From assembly GCA_018653485.1 (NCBI GenBank), contig JABHZE010000003.1:47399-111398 (forward strand): 64,000 nt of DNA. Direction: 5' to 3'. Under the pieces are notes generated by a model. The model ran no database searches. It saw only the letters and a list, made by a program, of their open reading frames with translations, and was not told where the DNA came from. Every line of letters begins with the position of its first letter. The first letter of the stretch is position 1. This DNA comes from an archaeon (lineage in GTDB: Archaea; Nanobdellota; Nanobdellia; Pacearchaeales; GW2011-AR1). The translations under genes and the position numbers were made by a program. Of the stretch, positions 42,483 through 52,567 are shown piece after piece.

Positions 42483-45400
42483 ATGAGGTTGGGAAAAAAA
42501 TCTTTAATTGTATTGGTAACTTTAGTGTTTTTAGTTAATTTTGTTAGTGCTCAGGTTCCTGGTGATTCAGTTTATTTTGTTCATACTCAAACTGGAAATT
42601 TTGATAAAACATTAGATGAAATTATTGGAAGTTCTCATGAATTTGCTGATGTGAATTTTAAGGAAGTAGAATTTAAAGTATACACTGATGCGAGATTATT
42701 ATCTCGTATGAATTATGTTGTTAATGTTGGCGGACAACTAACTGTTCGTCAGAGTTATGAACCTTATGACATTACAGTGGATCAGGACCCAGATAGTTTT
42801 GCACGTATTGTTAATATTGATAGGCAGAGTAGGGAATCAACTGCAAATCCTGTTGTTCCAGATAGTGTTTTTGAAGAAAACTTAATTAATGAAGCTACAT
42901 TGCTTAGTGGAGGTAGTTTCTTAGATTTTTCTTCTGAATCTGGAGATACTTATGTTTTTAAAAATGAGCAAAGAGATAGGTGGGTAGTTGAAGGTTCAGG
43001 TGCAGGTACTATGCATTCTAGTAGGGCAGAATCTTGGAATAGTTTAGTGGATGCTCCTACTTTTACAGGATATCCTTGGGCTAGTGATGGATATGAGAAT
43101 ACTTATGGAAATGGAGTGTATATTTATGTGGATGATGATGGGGAATTGCATGTGAGATATGAAACTAGAACTTCTCCTTCGAGAGCAATATTTGCAGTTG
43201 GAATTATGATTGGAAATAGTGTTGTTAGTTGTGGAGATGGAACCTGCAATAGCATGGAAGATTGTAGTAATTGTGCTGTAGATTGTGGTACTTGTGCTAC
43301 AGGGTTACCTGAATTACCTGCAGGAGCTATACCTATTTCAACATGTGATGAATTACAAAATAAAATTGAAGATGATAGTTGTGCAAGTGGAAATTATTAT
43401 TATTTAACTCAAGATATTGAGTGTGCAGGATATGATTCTGGTGATGGGAAAGGATTTATGCCTATTTGTTTTGATTCCACATATCCTCTTGATTTAAATA
43501 CTTATTTTCAAGGAACTTTAGATGGTAGAGGGAATTTAATCAAAGATTTATCTTTTGATAGGCCTAGTTTAGAATTCGGAGGGGTTTTTGGAACTATTGG
43601 AAGTAATGGGGTAGTTCAGTATTTAGGTTTTGAAAATATTGATTTAAGTGTAAATAGTGCTGAAAGAAGTTTGGGAGGGGTAGTTCATTTGTTATCTAGT
43701 GGAACAATTAGAGAAGTGTTTGTTAAAGGGAATATAAATGGAGGGTATAGAACTCAATCAGGTGGGAGATATTCTCATGTTGGAGGGATTGTTGCACATT
43801 GTAGTGGTTTAATTGAAAATGCTTATACTGAAGTTGATTTAGAATCTAATTGTAATCAAGCTATTTTATATAATAATGATTTTACAGGAGGTGTTGCGGG
43901 AACAATTCTTGGAGGATGTCAATTAACAAATGTATATTCTTCTTCTGATGTATGTGGATACTATAATGTTGGAGGAATTTATGGGACTAACACTAATTTT
44001 GGAGGGGTTTTTGGAACTACATCTAGTACTTATTACAATGATGATATGGAATTAATTGGAAATAATCTTCGTCAAACAGGTGATGCAAGAAGTGATAGTG
44101 AAATGAAACAGGAGGCTACTTTTGTTGGATGGGATTTTACTGATGTTTGGAAAATTGATGAGAGTAATGACTATCCTAGATTTAGGTGGGAAACAACTAT
44201 TCCAGTAGGGCCTGTTTGTGGGAATAGTAATTGTGAATCTCCTAGTGAAAATTCTGATAATTGTGAAAATGATTGTCCTGTTGATTGTGGTGATGGTTAT
44301 TGTGATCTTGATGATGAAGATTGTAGTAGTTGTGAAGCTGATTGTGGTGCTTGTGCTCCTTATGTGGAACCATGTGGAACTGCTGAAAATACAATTTTAA
44401 AACTTTTTTCAGTATCTAATTCACATGCAGAAATTTATACTGAATCCAATTATAATGAAGGAATTTGTTTTAATGAAATTTTTGTAGACCCAATCCCAAC
44501 TACACCTCATCCAACATGTGATGCAAGTAATGCAATGTTATGGTTGTCTGCAAATACTAATACTCAGGTTTCAACAACTTCTGATGCAACTTATAACATT
44601 CCTGTTTGTTATTCTGATTTAATTTGTCATTCTGCTGATGAAAATAGTGGAGAGAGTTGTGATGCTGATGAAGAGATTGTTGCAAGATTATCTCAACCTA
44701 CAAATTCTCATATTTCAAAGGCAAGTGATACTAATGCTCCAATTTTAATTTGTTGTGAATATAGTACTGCCCCCCCAATTGTTCCTAATGATTTATATTG
44801 GGCAAATATGGATGGTGTTCCTATTGATGAGGCTGATTTAGAAGATAGTGTTTTCTTAGTAGCAAATGTTCCTGATTTTGCTGGAAAGAGTATTAGTTAT
44901 GAAATTTATCAAAAAGAATATTTATTAGGCCTCCCATTAAGATGGAACTTGTTAGACTTGCTTAATCCTGATTCTCAGATTGCAAGCGGAGTAGGTGTTG
45001 GGAAAACTATTTGGAAGGCTGGTGATGGGGGGGGTGAGTTTAGTGAAGGAGAGTATTATTTTATTGCTACATCAGAAGATGGAGATAGTTATTCTTCAAA
45101 GGATGCAGATGATTATGGGATTTTAGATGTTTCTGCAGATAGAGATAATAGTTATCCAAATACTGAAATTATAAAACCAATTGCAGAGAGTGATTTTATT
45201 ATTGAAAATACAGGTAGTACTGTTGATATTGATTTTGAACAAATAAGTTTAGATGAAGATGATGATTTAAGACTTACTTGGGATTTTGATGATGGAAATC
45301 AAGAAGTTTTTGAAGATGTTAAAATTAATAATATTGGGAATACTACTCATGCCTATACTAGTTCTGGAACTAAGATTGTTACATTAAATGCTGAAGAAAT

Positions 45401-45794
45401 GGATAGGGGGCAGAGTGTAAATGATGCTTCAAGAATTTATATTCATAAACCTGGTATGCATATTTTTGCAATAATTGATAGTCCTGATTATGATGCTCTT
45501 GTTGGAGCCGGATTATATGAATTAAATGGTACGAGTAGTTATGTTGAAGAGTGTTTTGTTAATCAACTTGCTTGCCCTCCTCTTGGGGTGAATAAGCCTT
45601 GTTATGAAGTAACTGATATTCAAACAGGGAATAAACTTTATTGTTATAATGTTGTTGATTCAAGTGGATTAACTTTTGAATGGAAGATTGATGGTGTTGT
45701 TGAAGCAGGCGTTACAAATAATGCTGTATTTGAACATTTGTTTTATGAACCTAGACAACATAATATTGATTTAAAGGTGGTGTATGATTATTAA
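42483..45794 (+). CDS. giant Cys-rich secreted surface protein
   Basis: An 1103-residue protein. A signal peptide (about residues 1-23, ending FVSA) is followed by three repeats of a Cys motif (CGDGTCNSMEDCSNCAVDC and relatives near 251, 577 and 600). GLUG-like beta-helix repeats (GGVFGTIG, VGGIVAHCSGLIENAY, GGVAGTILGG) lie at about 360-510. A PKD-like domain (LTWDFDDGN...THAYTSSGTKIVTL) is at about 935-980. There is no C-terminal membrane segment. The next two genes overlap or adjoin it, so the three probably form one surface complex of the second pilus. Confidence 0.85.
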   Translation: MRLGKKSLIVLVTLVFLVNFVSAQVPGDSVYFVHTQTGNFDKTLDEIIGSSHEFADVNFKEVEFKVYTDARLLSRMNYVVNVGGQLTVRQSYEPYDITVDQDPDSFARIVNIDRQSRESTANPVVPDSVFEENLINEATLLSGGSFLDFSSESGDTYVFKNEQRDRWVVEGSGAGTMHSSRAESWNSLVDAPTFTGYPWASDGYENTYGNGVYIYVDDDGELHVRYETRTSPSRAIFAVGIMIGNSVVSCGDGTCNSMEDCSNCAVDCGTCATGLPELPAGAIPISTCDELQNKIEDDSCASGNYYYLTQDIECAGYDSGDGKGFMPICFDSTYPLDLNTYFQGTLDGRGNLIKDLSFDRPSLEFGGVFGTIGSNGVVQYLGFENIDLSVNSAERSLGGVVHLLSSGTIREVFVKGNINGGYRTQSGGRYSHVGGIVAHCSGLIENAYTEVDLESNCNQAILYNNDFTGGVAGTILGGCQLTNVYSSSDVCGYYNVGGIYGTNTNFGGVFGTTSSTYYNDDMELIGNNLRQTGDARSDSEMKQEATFVGWDFTDVWKIDESNDYPRFRWETTIPVGPVCGNSNCESPSENSDNCENDCPVDCGDGYCDLDDEDCSSCEADCGACAPYVEPCGTAENTILKLFSVSNSHAEIYTESNYNEGICFNEIFVDPIPTTPHPTCDASNAMLWLSANTNTQVSTTSDATYNIPVCYSDLICHSADENSGESCDADEEIVARLSQPTNSHISKASDTNAPILICCEYSTAPPIVPNDLYWANMDGVPIDEADLEDSVFLVANVPDFAGKSISYEIYQKEYLLGLPLRWNLLDLLNPDSQIASGVGVGKTIWKAGDGGGEFSEGEYYFIATSEDGDSYSSKDADDYGILDVSADRDNSYPNTEIIKPIAESDFIIENTGSTVDIDFEQISLDEDDDLRLTWDFDDGNQEVFEDVKINNIGNTTHAYTSSGTKIVTLNAEEMDRGQSVNDASRIYIHKPGMHIFAIIDSPDYDALVGAGLYELNGTSSYVEECFVNQLACPPLGVNKPCYEVTDIQTGNKLYCYNVVDSSGLTFEWKIDGVVEAGVTNNAVFEHLFYEPRQHNIDLKVVYDY

Positions 45795-46647
45795 AATGAA
45801 ATCAAAAATAATGTTAATGTTAGTATTTTTAGTATTTGGGATTTTTTTAATTAATTTAATTGTTGCTCCTCAGATTTCTGATGAAACTAATGCTAATCTT
45901 TTTATTGAGGGTGGATTGGTTTGCTCTGATAATGGATTTAATTGGACTGATACAACTGTTTCTCCAATTATTAAAAAACCTACATTAGGAGAAGGTAATT
46001 GTTATGAGGTGGATGGGATTCCTACAACTAAATGTTGTCCTCAAGGATTTGAATGTGAATCTCAAGGAATGGTAGGAGTATATAAATGTGAAAGAAGTCC
46101 TACTAATTTTTGTTATCAATTAGAACAAGCAGATTGTGAAAATAATGAGTATACTTCTTGGATTGCTAATAACACTCTTCATCCTATTTTAAGTGTTCAA
46201 GTTCCATCTAATTATTGCGGTAAGGAATTAAGTTATAGTGTTGCTGGAAATGATGTTTGTGTTGAACAAACTCATTGTGATTGTGAATGGGAAGCAGGAA
46301 GTTGTGTTGCTAAATCAAGTGTTGTAGAAACTTGCAGTAATAATAATTTTGTTCCGGTTCCTTTGCCAGACGCTTGTTCATGGACTGTAGATTCTGTTGA
46401 TGATGATTGTGGTGGAAGTGGATTTTTCACAATCTCTTATACTGGAAATCTTGCATCTTGTGGTGACCCAGTTATATCTTATCCTTGCCAAGATATTGTT
46501 AAATTAGGATTTTTTAATTTCTTAAATGTTTTATCTGTAATTGTTGTTTTGTTTTTAGTTTATTATGTTTATTTTATTCTTCGAGCTAATAAAAGTAAGA
46601 AAGTTTCTGAAAAGAAAAAAACTAAAAAAGGGAAGAAGAAAAAATGA
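45784..46647 (+). CDS. secreted Cys-rich protein with C-terminal membrane anchor
   Basis: A 287-residue protein: an N-terminal hydrophobic signal (about 8-27), an extracellular region with ~22 Cys (for example CCPQGFECESQG), one membrane helix near 245-268 and a Lys-rich cytoplasmic tail. AGGTGG lies four bases before the ATG at 45784; a second ATG at 45796, two bases after the upstream stop, is also possible. It overlaps the giant protein gene and the next gene, so these three are coupled. Confidence 0.78.
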   Translation: MIIKMKSKIMLMLVFLVFGIFLINLIVAPQISDETNANLFIEGGLVCSDNGFNWTDTTVSPIIKKPTLGEGNCYEVDGIPTTKCCPQGFECESQGMVGVYKCERSPTNFCYQLEQADCENNEYTSWIANNTLHPILSVQVPSNYCGKELSYSVAGNDVCVEQTHCDCEWEAGSCVAKSSVVETCSNNNFVPVPLPDACSWTVDSVDDDCGGSGFFTISYTGNLASCGDPVISYPCQDIVKLGFFNFLNVLSVIVVLFLVYYVYFILRANKSKKVSEKKKTKKGKKKK

Positions 46648-49337
46648 AGTTTAAATCTTATTTTTTTTTAATGTTTTTTGGGATTGTTTTATTTAGTTTG
46701 TCTGGATTTGTTTTAGGAGAATTTACTCAAGGAGATGAAGTTTATGATATTAAGAGTAGTTATGGGCCTGGTGCTGAATTAAGTGGGTGGATAAATATTA
46801 GTTTAAATAATGAGGGTGCAGATTCTAAAATAACTGGATTTAGTAGTGAGATAAGTATTCATGATTTTTTAATAAATAATATTGCTGATTTTGATTGTGT
46901 TCCTGTGGATTGTGAGAGTAGTTATAGTTCTTCTGGAAGTGGAAGTGTTTCTAAAGAAACTTCTCTTGAGTTTTTAGAAACTGGGGTTTTGGGTGTTAGA
47001 TTAACTGGAAGTGTAGACGATGTTAGTAGTTTTTCATTTAAAATAAATAGTGATTCAGGTAATGCTTGTTTGCATCCATTACAAATAGATATTTTGAATG
47101 ATGGAAGTTTTGAATGGAAAAGTGTTGAAGTAGGTAATGATTTTACTTGTATTATGGAAGATTCTTATGCATGTTTTAATGAAGATGATATTAAAGGGGA
47201 ATTTAGATTAACTACGAATACTTATTGTAATAAAGTTGATTTATTACCTCCTAGTAAAATATTTCAAATTGGTGCAGAGATTTTAAAGGATGAATCAACT
47301 GGTGATGAAAATGTATTTTTTAAATTAGAATTAAGTGTTGCTGGAAATTATGAAGAGTGTAGTGTTTCTGCAAATAGTGCAGGACAAATAAGTTGTAATG
47401 TAGAGATTGATAGTGCATTAGAAGAAAGTTCTGAGGCAGAGATTTGTATAAGTGTAGAGGATGCTTCTGATGATGGGAAATATAATATTAAGTATGAAGA
47501 TGTTTCACCTTGTGGATTTTTTGAAAGTAATGACTATGATTTTCCTATTTTTATAAAACCAGGGAAGTATTCTGGAGTAAGTGAGGTTATTTTTAGTGAA
47601 GCTGAATTAGAGATTGATGTTTCAGGAGATATTGAAAATTATATTTTTGATAAATATGAGGGGAATTGTGATCCTGAATGTATTGTTCCATTAGGTTTTT
47701 ATGCAGGAGTTGCACAGACAATTAGTTTATCTGATTTAAGATTAACTTATAATTCTGGTTCTAAGGAAGAAACTAAGATTTATGAAATAGAAGAAAGTAA
47801 TGCAATGATTAGTGCTGATTTTCAAGAACTAGATTTAGATTATGCAAACATAATTGTTCCTTCTGACTTGGGTAGTGAGAGTCTTGATTTAAAATTAGGT
47901 GGAAGAACCATATTTACAGAAAATATTGAGATTGTTGCTATTCCTCAAATAGAAAATATAATTCCTGCAGAAGCCCCTTCATTAGTTGATGTTAATTTTA
48001 AGGTTTTATTAGATGGTTCTACAGATGATTTAAGTTATAGTTGGGATTTTGGTGATGGAAGTGAAACAGAGACAAGTGAGAATAATACTATTAGTCATCT
48101 TTATGAAAATACTGGAACTTATACTCTTAGTGTTGAAATTTCTAATGATGAAGGTAGTGCATCTAAAGCTATTAGTGTGAATATTGTATCTCCAAAAAAT
48201 TTAATAAATAAAACTATTAGGAATTATAGAAATGATTTGGATAATATTGAAGAAAGTATTAATTTTCTTCCTGAATGGGTTGGTGATAAGGTTAGCGAAG
48301 AAATTGGATTAGAAGATTTAGGAGGAGATTTAGATGGATTAGAGGGAAGGTATGACGAGGGTTTTTTAAGTGATGATGAGAGTGTTGAAATTATGAGGGA
48401 ATTAAATGCATTAGAAATCCCTTATCAATTAAATATAAGTGTTAATATAGATGAGATAAGATTTGTTCCTGAAGAATCTCAAATTGATTTAGAAATTTTA
48501 AAACAATTAGGAGCAGGAGATTATGATGATAGAGATGCCTATATTAATGGAATTAATTTATGGTTGAGAGATAATTTAGATGTTAATTTTGAATCAAAAA
48601 CTTATTCTATCTATTTTAGAAATGGAGATAGTATGGACTTGTTAAGTTTTGCAAAAATAATTCTAAAACCTAAGGAGAATCTTGATGAGTTTTATGTTGT
48701 GATAAATGGTGATGCAAATGAGATTTTTGTTAATAGTGATGTGAATAGTAATGAATTTGAGGAGAGTAATGCTCTAGGAATTACTTTTTCAGATTTAAGT
48801 GAGGATTTTACAATAGAGTTTACACATCCTGAGAGTATTAGTTTAACAGATGTTCCAGTGTATATTTCTGCAGAATTTAAGGAATTAGAAATAAGCTATG
48901 ATGCTGGAATTTGTAATAATGATGGTAAATGTAATGGAGATGAAGATTATAAAAATTGTAGGGCTGATTGTAAACCTTGGTTATGGGTAATAATTTTCTT
49001 AATAATATTATTTTTTGTTGCTCTTGCAGTTTATATTGCATTACAAGAATGGTATAAAAGGAATTATGAGAATAGTTTGTTTAAGAATAAAAATCAATTG
49101 TTTAATTTAATTAGTTTTATGAATAATGCATCTATTCAAGGAATGCAAAAGGCAAGTATCTTTAAGCAACTAAAGGAAAAGGGTTGGAAAAGTGAACAAC
49201 TAAATTATGCTTGGGGTAAATTTAAAGGTAAAAGAACAGGTATGTGGGAAATACCTGTGTTTAAATGGGCTGAGAATAAGAAAGTTAAAAATGAGATTGC
49301 AAAGAGAAAGAATGTTACTTCTCCAGTCAAATTCTAA
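46644..49337 (+). CDS. large PKD-domain membrane protein
   Basis: An 897-residue protein with a signal peptide (1-25), a long extracellular part, a PKD domain (YSWDFGDGSETET...HLYENTGTYTLSVEIS, about 465-515), and a juxtamembrane Cys motif (CNNDGKCNGDEDYKNCRADC) matching the giant protein two genes earlier. A membrane helix (about 778-802) is followed by a ~95-residue basic cytoplasmic tail with wHTH-like pattern (SIFKQLKEKGWKSEQLNYAWGKF). The gene starts inside the previous stop. The shared Cys motif indicates that the two large proteins belong to one family of surface modules. Confidence 0.83.
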   Translation: MKFKSYFFLMFFGIVLFSLSGFVLGEFTQGDEVYDIKSSYGPGAELSGWINISLNNEGADSKITGFSSEISIHDFLINNIADFDCVPVDCESSYSSSGSGSVSKETSLEFLETGVLGVRLTGSVDDVSSFSFKINSDSGNACLHPLQIDILNDGSFEWKSVEVGNDFTCIMEDSYACFNEDDIKGEFRLTTNTYCNKVDLLPPSKIFQIGAEILKDESTGDENVFFKLELSVAGNYEECSVSANSAGQISCNVEIDSALEESSEAEICISVEDASDDGKYNIKYEDVSPCGFFESNDYDFPIFIKPGKYSGVSEVIFSEAELEIDVSGDIENYIFDKYEGNCDPECIVPLGFYAGVAQTISLSDLRLTYNSGSKEETKIYEIEESNAMISADFQELDLDYANIIVPSDLGSESLDLKLGGRTIFTENIEIVAIPQIENIIPAEAPSLVDVNFKVLLDGSTDDLSYSWDFGDGSETETSENNTISHLYENTGTYTLSVEISNDEGSASKAISVNIVSPKNLINKTIRNYRNDLDNIEESINFLPEWVGDKVSEEIGLEDLGGDLDGLEGRYDEGFLSDDESVEIMRELNALEIPYQLNISVNIDEIRFVPEESQIDLEILKQLGAGDYDDRDAYINGINLWLRDNLDVNFESKTYSIYFRNGDSMDLLSFAKIILKPKENLDEFYVVINGDANEIFVNSDVNSNEFEESNALGITFSDLSEDFTIEFTHPESISLTDVPVYISAEFKELEISYDAGICNNDGKCNGDEDYKNCRADCKPWLWVIIFLIILFFVALAVYIALQEWYKRNYENSLFKNKNQLFNLISFMNNASIQGMQKASIFKQLKEKGWKSEQLNYAWGKFKGKRTGMWEIPVFKWAENKKVKNEIAKRKNVTSPVKF

Positions 49338-49390
49338 TCATTGTTTCAGATTATAGAAACATTAATAAATAAAATTTCAAGTATATTACT

Positions 49391-50026
49391 ATGAAGATAT
49401 TAAGGAATTTTACAAAGAGGATGTTTGGTCTTTTCTTTAAACAAAGAAAAGATATTAGTCTTGGTTTTTATGGTCCTCCTAATGCTGGTAAAACTAGTTT
49501 AGCAAATAGGATTTGTAAAGATTGGACTGAGGAAGAGATGGGAAATGTTAGTTCTATGCCTCATGAAACAAGAAATGTTCAATTTAAAGAAGAAGTTGAA
49601 ATAAAATATAAGGAAAAAACTTTGAAATTTAAATTAGTGGATACTCCTGGAATTGCTACTAAGATTGATTATGAGGATTTTATGAAACATAAAATGAAGA
49701 AGAAAGCTGCTCAAAATAGGGCTAAAGAAGCTACTCAGGGTATTGTAGACTCAATAAAATGGTTAGATGATATGGATGCTGTTGTAGTTGTTGTAGATGC
49801 CACTCAAAACCCTTATTCTCAAGTTAATGTTACTATTGTAGGTAATTTAGTTGCTAGAAAAATTCCAGTATTAGTTGTTGCAAATAAAGTTGATTTAAAA
49901 AAAGCAGATATTAAAAAAGTTGAAGCTGCTTTTCCAGAATATGATGTTGTTGGAATTAGTGCTAAATATGGAAAAAATATGGATGAGTTTTATGAATCTG
50001 TATTTAAATTAGCAAAACAAGCATAG
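49391..50026 (+). CDS. Era/Der-like small GTPase (archaeal)
   Basis: A 211-residue GTPase with all five boxes: G1 GPPNAGKTS near 28-36, switch region with Thr (PHETRN), G3 DTPG near 85, G4 NKVD near 160 and G5 SAK near 187. Bacterial Era adds a KH domain, which is missing here. It lies before DUF2073 and an OapC-type Zn-ribbon gene, a group conserved in archaea and thought to relate to ribosome or membrane functions (established as a genomic association; role not known). Confidence 0.88.
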   Translation: MKILRNFTKRMFGLFFKQRKDISLGFYGPPNAGKTSLANRICKDWTEEEMGNVSSMPHETRNVQFKEEVEIKYKEKTLKFKLVDTPGIATKIDYEDFMKHKMKKKAAQNRAKEATQGIVDSIKWLDDMDAVVVVVDATQNPYSQVNVTIVGNLVARKIPVLVVANKVDLKKADIKKVEAAFPEYDVVGISAKYGKNMDEFYESVFKLAKQA

Positions 50027-50114
50027 CATTTAAAAATATAGTTAAGTATTATATAATATAAACTATATATTAGAAAGATGAAAATAGAATATATTTTATA
50101 ATAAAAAAGAGAAA

Positions 50115-50516
50115 ATGGCAAAGAAAAAAACTAAAAAAAAGGCAGATGGTTTAACATTGCAGTTTATGCCTTATTCTGAAATCTCAACTTTAGATAGTGT
50201 TGAGAGAATTAAAAAATTATTAAAAATTATTTTAAATAATAAAGTTGTAATTCTTCAAGGTAGATTAAAACCTGAAGAGGAAAGTCGTTTAATTGAAGAT
50301 ACAATGATTATGATTGGAAATATTCCTGGATTTAAAGGTGTTGAATTAGCAGTTATTTCAAATGATTCTGAAGAAAAAACTTTCTTTAAGAAAGTTAAAT
50401 TTGGTATAGCTAAAGTTTTAGTTGGACAGCAAGATGCTATTACAATTATAGGGCCTGCGTCTATTGTTAAGGAGATGAAAAGAGATCCTAAGAAATTGGA
50501 AGTTATGATGAGGTAG
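50115..50516 (+). CDS. DUF2073-family protein
   Basis: A 133-residue protein with a Lys-rich start (MAKKKTKKKADG) and the conserved body GLTLQFMPYSEISTLDSVERIKKLL, FKGVELAVISN, and LVGQQDAITIIGPASIVKEMKRDP. It matches the archaeal DUF2073 family as I know it. It is always near the small GTPase in archaea, consistent with the gene order here. Biochemical role unknown. Confidence 0.8.
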   Translation: MAKKKTKKKADGLTLQFMPYSEISTLDSVERIKKLLKIILNNKVVILQGRLKPEEESRLIEDTMIMIGNIPGFKGVELAVISNDSEEKTFFKKVKFGIAKVLVGQQDAITIIGPASIVKEMKRDPKKLEVMMR

Positions 50517-50579
50517 ATATTGAATAAAAATTAGCAAATTGATTGTGATAAAATTGTTAGAGTATCACTAAATTTCATT

Positions 50580-50675
50580 TTATATAATAAAAATTCTTGT
50601 TATTTGAATTAAGAGTAAAATAATTGCTAAAACCCCTGCAAAAATTAATATTTTCTGAAATGATTTAAGTTTCAT
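50580..50675 (-). CDS. small single-pass membrane protein
   Basis: A 31-residue frame on the minus strand starts MKLKSFQK and then has one hydrophobic helix (ILIFAGVLAIILLLIQITRIFII). AAAGGA precedes the ATG. The layout (short basic start, one membrane helix) is typical of small membrane components. It sits alone between DUF2073 and OapC, on the opposite strand. Too short to assign. Confidence 0.4.
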   Translation of the reverse strand: MKLKSFQKILIFAGVLAIILLLIQITRIFII

Positions 50676-50776
50676 TTTATTATTTGTCCTTTATTGGATT
50701 AAGTTTTTGAAATATATAAATTATCTGATTATCCCACTCCCATAATGTTTATTAAGAATGTTTGTTTCTGTATTTT

Positions 50777-51361
50777 ATGCCTCATCAATGCACTAAATGT
50801 GGGAAAGTTTATGAAGATGGCTGTAAGGAGCTATTAGAAGGATGTAGTTGTAGTAGTAGATTTTTTTATTATATTAGGCAGGAAAAGCTGAATCAGATTA
50901 ATGAAGATGCTATGAAGGCTATGAGAGAACTTGAGAAAGCTGATAAAGTTCAAATAGAGAAAGATATTAGAGAGATAACTGGGATGGAGGAAGAACCTGA
51001 TAAACCTGTGATTCTTGATTTAGAGAGTGTTAAAGTTATTGAACCTGGAAAGTTTGAGATTGATATTGTTAATTTATTTCAGAAAAGGCGTCCATTGATT
51101 TACAAATTAGAAGAAGGAAAGTATATTATTGATTTAGCTTCTTCATTTAAACAGAGTGATGAGGTGAGTAGGATGATTGTAGATCCTAATAGGGGGGGAA
51201 GTGTTTCTGAAGGGAGTGGTTCAGAATCAAAAGATTCTGAAGGTGGCGCGGGTTCAGAAGATTTGAAGAATGATGATGAAGGGGAATTAATTAGTGATGA
51301 AGAAGATGGTGAAGATGAATTAGATATTGATGATTTAGACGAGGCAGGGGATAAGAAATAA
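50777..51361 (+). CDS. OapC-type Zn-ribbon protein (DUF2072)
   Basis: A 194-residue protein. The N-terminal Zn-ribbon (MPHQCTKCGKVYEDG...GCSCSSRFFYYI) has four Cys. A helical middle and a short beta domain (VKVIEPGKFEIDIVNLFQKRRPLIYKLEEGKYIIDL) follow, then an acidic Ser/Glu/Asp tail. This matches the archaeal OapC family. The ATG at 50777 is chosen over one 15 bases upstream. It overlaps the next start by one base. Confidence 0.8.
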   Translation: MPHQCTKCGKVYEDGCKELLEGCSCSSRFFYYIRQEKLNQINEDAMKAMRELEKADKVQIEKDIREITGMEEEPDKPVILDLESVKVIEPGKFEIDIVNLFQKRRPLIYKLEEGKYIIDLASSFKQSDEVSRMIVDPNRGGSVSEGSGSESKDSEGGAGSEDLKNDDEGELISDEEDGEDELDIDDLDEAGDKK

Positions 51362-51621
51362 TGAGTAAAACTGCTTATTTAACTGGAGTTGAAGTTGGTG
51401 ATGGAATGTTTTCAAATGAAAGTTTAGTATGTGTTGTTGACCATAAAGATAATAAATTTTCTGGATTTTTTGATAAGGGTATGATTGTTGAAGGTGCTTT
51501 AGAGGTTCAAGTTTTGCATACTGATGGAAAATTAGCACTGATTAGACCGACTAGGAGTCAGGAATTTTTTGAGGCTAGGGGAGTTACTGTTCCTAAAAGT
51601 AGGATTAGGTATGTTGATTAG
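51361..51621 (+). CDS. small beta-rich protein coupled to OapC
   Basis: An 86-residue protein with a beta-barrel-like pattern (SNESLVCVVDHKDNKFSGFFDKGMIVEGALEVQVL). It starts on the last base of the OapC stop, so the two are translationally coupled. Small barrels of this kind often bind RNA, but there is no recognised family. It converges with the next gene, with overlapping stops. Confidence 0.65.
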   Translation: MSKTAYLTGVEVGDGMFSNESLVCVVDHKDNKFSGFFDKGMIVEGALEVQVLHTDGKLALIRPTRSQEFFEARGVTVPKSRIRYVD

Positions 51622-52454
51622 AATTGCTTAATTATCTGTTTTTGAATTTCATTTGCTAATGTGGGATCCTTATTTATTATAACTTTTATCGAAGACTTTT
51701 TTTCTAATGCTTTTTGTAAAAGTTCGATTGTGTCTTTCTTTTTTAAAGATTTTTTAATTTGTTTGTTTATTTCTCCGGGTATGAATATTTGTATAAAGAA
51801 GTTGTTGAAGACTAGAAGGTCATTTGTTAATTTTTTATTTGTTAGTTTGAACTTGGCTCCTAATGATTGATAAAATTCTTTTGATTCTTTTTCTATATCT
51901 GAGTTTCCTGAGCAGAGGAAATAGATTTTATGTCCTTTATTTAACAGTTTTTTTATATAATTATATTCTGCTCTAAGATAAAATAATCTTTTCCATTCAT
52001 AATTAATCTCATAACAAATAGTTTGATTTGATTTTTTGGTTAATTCATTTTTAATAAAATAATAAAGATATTTTTCTGCATCAAAAAGAGTTTCAAAATT
52101 TAAAATTATTATATCCTCTCCTTGTTTTGAATCTTTAACCCCTGAAATATTTCTTATTTTATCTTTTGCATAATAATTCGTTTCTATAATATCTGTAAAG
52201 GATTGTAATTGTTTTATCCATTGAACATTGATTTCATATTTTTTATCTTTACTTTTGAGAACTTTTAATTTTGTTAATTCTTTAACTCCTTTGTATACTG
52301 ATTGATAACTTGAAGAATAGTTGTAATGTTTTTTTATTTTATGGTATATTTGTTTTAGTGTTAATGGCCATTCTATCGTAAGTATATTGATTATTGCATC
52401 CTTGCTATTTTTTGGTTTATTATTTAGTTCTGGAATAAGAATGTTAAATGCCAT
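51618..52454 (-). CDS. winged-helix regulator-like protein
   Basis: A 278-residue protein. An N-terminal winged helix is visible (AIINILTIEWPLTLKQIYHKIKKHYNYSSSYQSVYKGVKELTKLKVLKSKDKKYEI), then a larger C-terminal domain that may bind a ligand or peptide (YLYYFIKNELTKK, IYFLCSGNSDIEKESKEFYQSLGAKF). It resembles archaeal PadR/ArsR-type wHTH fusions. It is encoded alone with its own TATA-like element. Target unknown. Confidence 0.7.
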   Translation of the reverse strand: MAFNILIPELNNKPKNSKDAIINILTIEWPLTLKQIYHKIKKHYNYSSSYQSVYKGVKELTKLKVLKSKDKKYEINVQWIKQLQSFTDIIETNYYAKDKIRNISGVKDSKQGEDIIILNFETLFDAEKYLYYFIKNELTKKSNQTICYEINYEWKRLFYLRAEYNYIKKLLNKGHKIYFLCSGNSDIEKESKEFYQSLGAKFKLTNKKLTNDLLVFNNFFIQIFIPGEINKQIKKSLKKKDTIELLQKALEKKSSIKVIINKDPTLANEIQKQIIKQF

Positions 52455-52567
52455 AGTGTTTTTAGGAGGGTTTTTATTATAAACTTTTTGGTTTATTTTT
52501 TTTAAACCAAAGATTAATAAGGTATTTTTGGGATTATAATTTTACTTTAGATAAGGGTGATTAAAAA

